In this document: positions 45,539-51,779 of the stretch, in pieces
Layout of the letters: every line of letters begins with the position of its first letter
How positions within the stretch are numbered: the stretch's first letter is position 1
Source of the DNA: Treponema parvum
GTDB taxonomy: Bacteria > Spirochaetota > Spirochaetia > Treponematales > Treponemataceae
Length of the DNA stretch: 64,000 nucleotides
Direction of reading: 5' to 3'
NCBI RefSeq assembly: GCF_017893945.1
Contig: NZ_CP054257.1
Coordinates: forward strand, 1,984,001 to 2,048,000
Translations under genes and position numbers: made by a program
The notes under the pieces: generated by a model
Database searches by the model: none
What the model was told of the DNA's origin: nothing
What the model saw: the letters and a program-made list of their open reading frames with translations, nothing else

Positions 45539-45839
45539 AATAGCCTCCTTAGGTTTTATTTCATACATATTTTAGGGCGACCCGGTTTCCGCTTCGCGAA
45601 AACCGTCGGGCTTTTCGGGGTTCCGCCTTTCGGCTCCATTCGACGCAACTGCTAAACGCAGTTGCTTACGAACGGCTTCGCCGCCCCTCCAATCCCTGTC
45701 GCGCGCGGTACTTCTGCCGCAACAGCCTCTGTCATACAAATTAGCAAACAAACCAAAATATGTACAATAAAAGTTTTGCACGGCGCTATATCAAAAACGC
45801 ATAGTTGAGGTACGCCTTCTTTTGTGTGTCTGTATAAAG
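45539..45839. other. Spacer with nested hairpins
   Basis: No gene recognised. Contains a GGTTTCCGC/GCGAAAACC-type stem near 45581-45605, CAACTGC/GCAGTTG (about 45649-45666), and the left copy of the 19-bp direct repeat (45786-45804). Confidence 0.45.
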
Positions 45840-46232
45840 TCATATGAATGCCGCTTGTTTTTGTGTCAATACAACATGCTCTTTTTCCGAATTTTTTGAA
45901 AGCAAATAAACACAATATTGATTCATACTTACGCCTTCTCTTTTAGAATCTTCGGCGAGAGTCCTGTGCAACGTTTTCGGAATACGTAGTTTAAACTGCC
46001 CCGAATAAGAATCGGCTGAATTCGGCTCATTTATGGAAATTCCGTCTTCAATAGCCGCAGAAATCCACTCTTTCTTTGCATCCTCGGCATTTTCAACGGC
46101 TTCCGAAATTGTTAAACCGCAAGTAATACAACCCGGAAGATCTGGATAAGATGCAACATATCCGCCTTCTTCCGAGTCGGGGATAATTTCCAATTTATAT
46201 GGCATTTTTATATATTCTTCAAAAGTTTTCAT
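45840..46232 (-). CDS. hicB: HicB-type antitoxin
   Basis: A 130-residue antitoxin. The N-terminal HicB fold reads YKLEIIPDSEEGGYVASYPDLPGCITCGLTISEAVENAEDAKKEW; the C-terminal ribbon-helix-helix reads FKLRIPKTLHRTLAEDSKREGVSMNQYCVYLLS. ATG 46232 is chosen because GGAGG stands upstream and it follows the hicA remnant's stop by one base. The protein looks intact, but its toxin is only a stub, so it may persist as an autorepressor. Confidence 0.85.
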   Translation of the reverse strand: MKTFEEYIKMPYKLEIIPDSEEGGYVASYPDLPGCITCGLTISEAVENAEDAKKEWISAAIEDGISINEPNSADSYSGQFKLRIPKTLHRTLAEDSKREGVSMNQYCVYLLSKNSEKEHVVLTQKQAAFI

Positions 46233-46233
46233 A

Positions 46234-46311
46234 TTAATCCTCCAATTCCGAAAAACGCATATTATTATCAAGACATTTTATTTTCTCCAGTAATTTTTCC
46301 CATTGCGACAT
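46234..46311 (-). pseudogene. hicA: Truncated hicA toxin (25 codons)
   Basis: Encodes MSQWEKLLEKIKCLDNNMRF followed by SELED and TAA. This is the N-terminal helix of HicA toxins (normally 60-90 residues); the double-stranded-RNA-binding core with the catalytic His is missing. The stop is one base before the hicB ATG, so the stub keeps translational coupling. An internal deletion joining the 5' end to the hicB leader is the simplest explanation. Confidence 0.75.
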
Positions 46312-46316
46312 AATTT

Positions 46317-46346
46317 ATCATAAAATGACACCGCATTTGGTGTCAA
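46317..46346 (-). promoter_or_regulatory. hicAB promoter with palindromic operator
   Basis: Minus strand TTGACA (46341-46346), 18-bp spacer, TATGAT (46317-46322), 5 nt before the hicA ATG. The perfect inverted repeat TGACACC/GGTGTCA (46326-46332, 46339-46345) overlaps the -35 and spacer, where HicB's RHH domain would bind and block RNA polymerase. Confidence 0.7.
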
Positions 46347-46465
46347 GCACTTTAAATCTGGTTAATTGTGAACACTTCTAAAACGTACTGTTCATATCAA
46401 AAGGTTTTTGAAAATTACTGCAAAATGGTCATAAATACGTTATACTACTATTCGGAGACGGTAAA

Positions 46466-46669
46466 ATGTTTGCAACAACCGGAATTATTCAGGGGAATAA
46501 AATCCTTACAGACGATTCTTCGCTTGAACGTTACAACGGCAGAAAAGTAATCATAACCGTTTTGGAAGAGGAAACTTCGTATAATACTGTTTCCGATGAA
46601 AAACTTTTCACACTTTCCGATTCTCTCATCGATCGGAATAAAAAGGCCTATCGGGAATTGGCTCAATGA
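46466..46669 (+). CDS. Antitoxin of a doc-type module
   Basis: A 67-residue protein: MFATTGIIQGNKILTDDSSL, then RYNGRKVIITVLEE and an acidic C-terminal helix ending AYRELAQ. The layout (short beta DNA-binding start, helical toxin-binding tail) and its 4-base overlap with the doc fragment identify it as the antitoxin. GGAG lies upstream of ATG 46466. It appears full length. Confidence 0.65.
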   Translation: MFATTGIIQGNKILTDDSSLERYNGRKVIITVLEEETSYNTVSDEKLFTLSDSLIDRNKKAYRELAQ

Positions 46670-46848
46670 TTTTTTTTGAGTACGAACAAGTCGTAAAGCT
46701 CCACAGTTCTCTTATCGAACAAACAGGTGGGATTGACGGTGTGCGTGACGGGAATCTTTTGGATTCGGCATTGAAAGGAGTGTCAAATTCCGAAAATGCT
46801 GCATTAATGCGCGAGCGCGCACACATATATCCGCGAGTTTTCTTTTGA
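46666..46848 (+). pseudogene. doc: Truncated Doc (Fic-fold) toxin
   Basis: 60 codons beginning MIFFEYEQVVKLHSSLIEQT, then GGIDGVRDGNLLDSALKG. This is the N-terminus of death-on-curing toxins (about 120-130 residues). The HPFxDGNKR active site is absent; after SALKG the frame runs into hairpin sequence (palindromes GCGCGAGCGCGC and CGAGTTTTC/GAAAACTCG at 46834-46855) and stops. It cannot be an active kinase/AMPylator-type toxin. Confidence 0.75.
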
Positions 46849-46951
46849 AAACTCGAATAATATCTCCTGATAACAAAGAATTTTATATCCATCTCTTGCA
46901 TTATAATTTCCCAGACTATATCAAAAACGCATAGCGTAATATACTGTCTTT

Positions 46952-47053
46952 ATGGAACTCTATCAGCTGCGCGAGCTTATCGCCTTTGCCGAATGCGGAA
47001 ACCTTTCCAAAGCGGCGGAAGCGGTACACACGTCGCAAAGCGCGTATAATTGA
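46952..47053 (+). pseudogene. 5' fragment of a LysR-type regulator
   Basis: 33 codons: MELYQLRELIAFAECGNLSK, AAEAVHTSQSAYN. This is the helix-turn-helix start of LysR proteins, broken exactly where LSRSM should follow SQSA. TATACT (46940-46945) is 6 nt before the ATG. The frame resumes after the stop (see 47054-47281). Confidence 0.75.
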
Positions 47054-47281
47054 TTATCCTGCTCCGCCCGCTTGAAGAAACTGACTCTGGCGGCAAGCCG
47101 CGCTACCGTTCCTAAAAGCAAAGTCACCGTCCCCTTGTCCGATCAGGAAGTGAACGTGCAGTTTTGGTGCATATGCTTGGCGGAAAAAGAAGCCGAATAC
47201 GCACCGCTGCTCGCCGCGATGGAAAAAGATAAAAAACATCATACTTTATCCAAGATAAATTCACAAATCGAACTCCCGTAA
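47054..47281 (+). pseudogene. Probable 3' fragment of the same LysR gene
   Basis: In the same frame as the 5' fragment, the sequence continues LKKLTLAASRATVPKSKVTV, PLSDQEVNVQFWCICLAEKE, AEYAPLLAAMEKDKKHH. The beta-strand/aromatic pattern suits the C-terminal end of a LysR effector domain, but this is a tentative reading. If right, about 200 central codons have been lost. Confidence 0.4.
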
Positions 47282-47386
47282 CCTGTGGTCGCGATAAACT
47301 CGTCGATGATTTTCATCCTGTACTTCTTGCTTGTCGTACAGGACCGTTTGGCCGTTTCTTCGGTCAATTTCTTTTTTTGTTTCCAT
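47240..47386 (-). pseudogene. N-terminal remnant of an IS transposase
   Basis: On the minus strand ATG 47386 opens METKK; after a one-base frame change the text reads KKLTEETAKRSCTTSKKYRM, KIIDEFIATTGYG. This is the start of integrase-core transposases that begin with ...KYRxKIIDEFIATTGY. The rest of the element is absent. Confidence 0.55.
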
Positions 47387-47400
47387 GTCCAACTATTGTC

Positions 47401-47429
47401 TTGACAGTCCGTTATTTTTATCTCATATT
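47401..47429 (+). promoter_or_regulatory. Promoter of DUF5312 gene 2 (leaderless geometry)
   Basis: Perfect TTGACA (47401-47406), 17 bp, CATATT (47424-47429), then 7 nt to ATG 47437. No Shine-Dalgarno. Confidence 0.65.
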
Positions 47430-47436
47430 TAAACTT

Positions 47437-48987
47437 ATGGCAGAAAACAAAACGGATAAAACGGATAATAGGAATTTTATTCAAAAACTTATAGATTCCA
47501 TCTTCGGGATCGGAGATCCTGAGGTTCTTAAAAAGAAGCAATTAAAATCCATAGCTAAAGACCTGTCAAAGTCGCATTTCAATTTTTATAAATTTTCATC
47601 GGATGAAGTTCTCCCTTCGCTGGCAAAGTTTTTTTATCAAATCTATAAAATCATATCTCCGGCGCAAACATTGATTCAATCGATGAACAATCCGGCCGCA
47701 ATAAAAAACAGCATAGTCATGTCGGCTCTTTCCGAAGATCAGCTTACGCTTTCTCAAGAGCTGTCGGAACCGGCTATAAGGGAAAAGACAAAATCCGTTC
47801 CCGTAAGTCAGCTTTCGGAACAGATACATCAGCAGATAGATCAGTTTGTTTCGTCCTTCGACATGGAAAAAATAACGAAGATCGATCTTTTATACGCTTC
47901 TTTTCAGCGCTTTCAAGCGTTCTGCACATACGACTACTTTTTCCTGCTCAAAAAATTTTGTCCTACCCTCAAGGAACACGATTTTACGGTTCAGCCCCAT
48001 TTTGAATCCATTAATTCAAAATATGTAAAAGAAGACATAAAAGATTTTGTAAGCGTCGCCTTAGTGCTTGAAAAAGATGAAGATTGGTCGTCGCTCTTTT
48101 CATTTTTTAAAGATTCCAGAGGAACGGAACCTTTGCCCATGCGCAGCTGGACGCAAATTCTTTCAAGGCTGCACAACATGAAGCGCGACAGAATTTTTGA
48201 AAAACTCATAAAACTCATAGACAAGGATCCGTTTTATGAAATTTCAATCACCACGCAGACTACGAACGTCGTGGAACCGTTCATTGAAAAAGTAAAAAAC
48301 GAAGCGCTGCAAACGATTCAAAAACTTCACGGCGAGCAAAAAAAGAACCAGATAGACGGCTTGCTCACCCAGCTTTTCGGTACGGAAGCGATCGCGCGAT
48401 TAAAAAACTATACTGAAGAAGCAAATTCGGATTTTATAAAGCACAAACTGCCCATGTTCGCGTACTGCCAACCGCTCAATTACCTTAAAGCGTTTTTGCT
48501 TGATTTTGTAAAAGCCGACTTTCGCGCCTTTGCGGACCTCGTGCTGGTACGCGGTCAGTGGACGTCTTCCCCGCTTTCAACACCGATGTCTGAAGCATAC
48601 AACGACCTTTTGGATTATTCAAAAAAAATCACGGAATTTGACGAAAAACTTGCCGAAGACAACGAGATCGGCATAAAGATAAAGACTCTCATGCCCAGAA
48701 CTTTGAGAGAACGCGATGCGTCAAACATAGCTTCAACTCTTATAGAAGACGCAAACGACGCGGCAAAGGAATTCCTTGTAGTCTGCACCCAAAACCTCAT
48801 CACCATAGGCAAAACCGTAAAAACACTGCTGGAAGATTACGCAAAAATGCCTAGAGCTGAAATAATCATAAACTGGAAGGAACTTGAGCATTTTTCGGAC
48901 GAACCGATCAAAGACTTCGGCGTTAGGATATATAAAAAAATATATCTGTTCACGCAGCTTATGCAGACGATGATCGGTAAAAAATAA
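47437..48987 (+). CDS. DUF5312-type conserved treponemal protein, second copy
   Basis: A 516-residue helical protein of unknown function, of the same kind as that at 146-2059 (Lys/Glu-rich helices, no signal peptide, no enzyme motif). It begins MAENKTDKTDNRNFIQKLID and has segments such as IYKIISPAQTLIQSMNNPAA and PEFDEKLAEDNEIGIK-type helices. ATG 47437 is chosen over an in-frame upstream ATG at 47377 because a consensus promoter lies between them. It is flanked upstream by decayed mobile DNA. Confidence 0.75.
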   Translation: MAENKTDKTDNRNFIQKLIDSIFGIGDPEVLKKKQLKSIAKDLSKSHFNFYKFSSDEVLPSLAKFFYQIYKIISPAQTLIQSMNNPAAIKNSIVMSALSEDQLTLSQELSEPAIREKTKSVPVSQLSEQIHQQIDQFVSSFDMEKITKIDLLYASFQRFQAFCTYDYFFLLKKFCPTLKEHDFTVQPHFESINSKYVKEDIKDFVSVALVLEKDEDWSSLFSFFKDSRGTEPLPMRSWTQILSRLHNMKRDRIFEKLIKLIDKDPFYEISITTQTTNVVEPFIEKVKNEALQTIQKLHGEQKKNQIDGLLTQLFGTEAIARLKNYTEEANSDFIKHKLPMFAYCQPLNYLKAFLLDFVKADFRAFADLVLVRGQWTSSPLSTPMSEAYNDLLDYSKKITEFDEKLAEDNEIGIKIKTLMPRTLRERDASNIASTLIEDANDAAKEFLVVCTQNLITIGKTVKTLLEDYAKMPRAEIIINWKELEHFSDEPIKDFGVRIYKKIYLFTQLMQTMIGKK

Positions 48988-49151
48988 GGGCTTAAAACGG
49001 AACGCCGCAAAACACAGGCTTAAACTCAAGCGGTTCCTGTCGCAAAACTGCAAGCGGCAGCGTTTCAGATCGCCGTCGATCAGCCGGATTAAAAGTTTAA
49101 AAGAGGGCGGTAAACACTGCGCGCAAAGTGAAAACTGCGCGCGACAGCACT

Positions 49152-49817
49152 TTAACGTTTCGATATTATCCTGTTTGAAATTTTCGTTCCCGTAAACTGT
49201 ATAACTTCAACCAACACAAGAATAACAACGACGGCGGCAACCATCACTTCGGTTCTGAACCTTTGATAGCCGTAGCGGATCGCAAGGTCGCCAAGTCCGC
49301 CGCCGCCTATCGCACCCGCCATAGCCGAATACCCTATGAGGTTTATGATCGTAAGCGTGATTCCGTCGATTAAAGAAGGCATAGCTTCCGGCAGAAGAAC
49401 CTTCGTTACGATCTGCATGAGAGTCGATCCCATAGAGCGCGCCGCCTGCACAACCCCGGGATCAACTTCTTTGAGAGCGGTCTCTATCACCCGAGCCACA
49501 AACGGAGCCGCAGCGATTGAAAGAGGAACTATGGTGGCTTTTGTGCCTATGCTCGTGCCGATCAAAATGCGCGACAGGGGGAACAGGAGAATCATGAGTA
49601 TGATAAACGGAAAAGAGCGCAAAACGTTTACGATCCTTGTAAGAACCTGATTTAAGATCGGCCGCGGGCATATACCCGTTTCAGGCGCCGTAATGCAAAG
49701 CAAAACGCCCAGCGGCAGCCCCAGAACAACGCTGAACAGCGTAGACAAAAACACCATGATCATAGTCTGCACCGTGGCGTCAAAAACAAGCGTAAACAAT
49801 TTATAAAGATCCATCAT
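49152..49817 (-). CDS. metI: Methionine ABC transporter permease
   Basis: Membrane subunit of the MetNI-Q importer. The 221-residue product has five helices and the coupling EAA loop (ALKEVDPGVVQAARSMGSTLMQIVTKVLLPEAMPSLI region, about residues 120-150). It lies 35 bp downstream of metN. No metQ binding protein is adjacent; in T. pallidum the binding lipoprotein is also encoded elsewhere. Confidence 0.93.
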   Translation of the reverse strand: MMDLYKLFTLVFDATVQTMIMVFLSTLFSVVLGLPLGVLLCITAPETGICPRPILNQVLTRIVNVLRSFPFIILMILLFPLSRILIGTSIGTKATIVPLSIAAAPFVARVIETALKEVDPGVVQAARSMGSTLMQIVTKVLLPEAMPSLIDGITLTIINLIGYSAMAGAIGGGGLGDLAIRYGYQRFRTEVMVAAVVVILVLVEVIQFTGTKISNRIISKR

Positions 49818-49852
49818 ATACTTTCACCTATTTTCAAATTTTATGTAGAGAA

Positions 49853-50881
49853 TTACTTACCCGCATCCGTTTTTTCAACAAAGATGCCTTCGCTTTTAAG
49901 ATAAGCGAAGGCCTTTTCCAGTTCCGCCTTTTCGCCTGTGATGTCGGTTAAAAGCGTGCCTACCTTGCCGTTTTGCAATTTTTGGATGCCGCCGGCCCTT
50001 ATATTGAATTCGACGTTGAATTTTTTGGAAAGGCGGCTTAAAACAGGCTCGTCGGTGAGATTGCCGCTGAAGCGGAGCAAATATGCCCCGCCGCCGGAAG
50101 ACCAGCGTATCATATTGCCGTCATCCGTGCAGGCCGGCGGCTGCAAGTGCGAAAGAAATTCCTTCGTCGCCTCAGTCTTAGGATGCATAAAAATATCTTC
50201 TACGGAACCCTGTTCGACTACGGCTCCGTCGTTTAACACGGCTACATAGCTGCAGGCGTCGCGCACAACTTCCATCTGATGCGTTATCATCACAACGGTA
50301 AGGTTCATTTTTTGCTGAATCTGCCTGATCAGATCGAGAATGGAATGCGTAGTCTGCGGATCCAAGGCGCTCGTAGCTTCGTCGCAAAACAGTATGTCGG
50401 GATCGTTTGCAAGAGCGCGCGCTATGGCGATACGCTGCTTTTGCCCGCCTGAAAGAGTTGAAATAGGCGCGTCGGCTCTGTCTGCAAGGCCTACGAGTTC
50501 AAGCATTTCTTTAACGCGGCTTTTGATTTTTTCTTTTTTTACTCCGCAGATTTCAAGCGGATAGGCTATATTCTGCCCTGCCGTCCTTGAGCTGAACAAG
50601 TTGAAATTCTGAAATATCATACCTATACGGCGCCGCCGGACGATGAGCGCGGATGGCGAAAGATCGTCTACACGTTTTCCGTCGTAAAACACTTCACCCG
50701 AATCGGGACTTTCCAACAGGCTTATAAGACGCACAAGGGTGGATTTTCCCGCCCCGCTCTTGCCTATGATACCGAAAATTTTGTTTGAAGGAATAATAAG
50801 ACTTACGCCGCGTACCGCGTGCACTTGCATAGAAGTTTTTCCGCCGTATGTCTTTACAAGATCTTTAAGTATTATTTCCAT
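49853..50881 (-). CDS. metN: Methionine ABC transporter ATP-binding protein
   Basis: ATPase of the methionine importer. The 342-residue product has Walker A GKSGAGKST (about residue 42), signature LSGGQKQRIAIARAL, Walker B ILFCDEATSALD, and a C-terminal NIL domain (about 265-342) that senses intracellular methionine. ATG 50881 (MEIILKDLVKTYGG) gives the normal length; an upstream start at 50917 would add 12 residues. No SAM riboswitch was recognised upstream. Confidence 0.94.
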   Translation of the reverse strand: MEIILKDLVKTYGGKTSMQVHAVRGVSLIIPSNKIFGIIGKSGAGKSTLVRLISLLESPDSGEVFYDGKRVDDLSPSALIVRRRRIGMIFQNFNLFSSRTAGQNIAYPLEICGVKKEKIKSRVKEMLELVGLADRADAPISTLSGGQKQRIAIARALANDPDILFCDEATSALDPQTTHSILDLIRQIQQKMNLTVVMITHQMEVVRDACSYVAVLNDGAVVEQGSVEDIFMHPKTEATKEFLSHLQPPACTDDGNMIRWSSGGGAYLLRFSGNLTDEPVLSRLSKKFNVEFNIRAGGIQKLQNGKVGTLLTDITGEKAELEKAFAYLKSEGIFVEKTDAGK

Positions 50882-50952
50882 GGTTTTCCCCGCAAGAAGT
50901 TTTACCGATGTTTTCAAAAAGTTTTACGCGAAGTTTTATGCGCCGCCGGCTC

Positions 50953-51366
50953 TTATGTTCCGGACTTATCGGGCAGCAATCCGGGAACCATAAATTTTTC
51001 AGGCAGACGGCAAGGCCTTCCGTTTTCTTTGTTCACGCTTGCCCACGTAACGTCGGCTTCTACGCAAACCGTGCCGTCTTCCTTGCGTATAACTTGATGC
51101 ATAGTCCCCGATACGGCGCCAAGATTAACCGAACACACTTCGATCGTGAGCTTATCGTCAAGAAAGGCGGAAGCCTTGTAGTAAATATCTATATGCGTCA
51201 CATAAAGGTAAAAACCTTCGGCCACTGCGGCGTTATAATCGAATCCTATCTTGTGAAGATATTCCATTCTGGCATATTCAAGATAGTTCAAGTACACCGC
51301 GTTATTAACGTGTCCGTAAGAATCGCATTCGTATGATCGCACGGTTAATTCTGCAAAATGTTTCAT
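50953..51366 (-). CDS. Hot-dog acyl-CoA thioesterase (YbgC/4HBT type)
   Basis: A 137-residue single hot-dog-fold enzyme. The active-site helix reads YECDSYGHVNNAVYLNYLEY, with the catalytic Asp and the HVNN motif, and AEGFYLYVTHIDIYYKASAF follows. It likely hydrolyses short or aromatic acyl-CoA thioesters. ATG 51366 (MKHFAELTVRSYECD) is chosen; the 18 upstream codons are unlike the family. It is 71 bp upstream of metN on the same strand. Confidence 0.88.
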   Translation of the reverse strand: MKHFAELTVRSYECDSYGHVNNAVYLNYLEYARMEYLHKIGFDYNAAVAEGFYLYVTHIDIYYKASAFLDDKLTIEVCSVNLGAVSGTMHQVIRKEDGTVCVEADVTWASVNKENGRPCRLPEKFMVPGLLPDKSGT

Positions 51367-51779
51367 TGAACCTAAGTATAATAAAACAAAGGTTTTTCGG
51401 CAATCGCGCATTGACGACAAGAGGCGGGAACAGGCCGCGTACTCATACTAAGAGAGGATTCATGTCGGGCGGCTGACGGTCAAAAGAGCACGAATATGCG
51501 CCGTCAATGTGTCCGAATCATTGACAACAAGCGGCGGGAATAAGGTCAACCGTCCTCCTGTGGGTTTTATAGTCGTAGGGGAAATTCTCCGTTGCCCACA
51601 CACCCGATACACGCGGACTGATTTGCACAAGTCCGTCCATAAAGGCCGCTCCCTGCTGAATCAAATCTTTGACCGCTTTGCCGCGCAAACCGAGGATACT
51701 CAAGATGGTTTCTTTTCGGAACTTATAAGCGTAATTTATCGAACAGACTCGGAACGGATTATTTGCGGATAATAAATCG
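51367..51779. other. Gene-poor spacer with degenerate repeat
   Basis: No recognised gene. ATTGACGACAAGAGGCGGGAA (51410-51429 region) recurs at 51520-51540 with two mismatches, 110 bp apart. A minus-strand frame (51518-51703) ends in the second copy and resembles nothing I know. It may be relic coding or mobile DNA. Confidence 0.4.

Larger units (their letters stand above)
45786..46934. repeat. 19-bp direct repeats bounding a toxin-antitoxin block
   Basis: CTATATCAAAAACGCATAG at 45786-45804 and identically at 46916-46934. The 1.1 kb between holds the hicAB and doc remnants. The right copy lies immediately upstream of the lysR remnant's -10 box. Confidence 0.85.

Noticed and set aside
50882..50952. 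A possible SAM riboswitch before metN.
   Set aside because: Only 71 bp separate metN from the thioesterase stop, too short, and no S-box core was seen.
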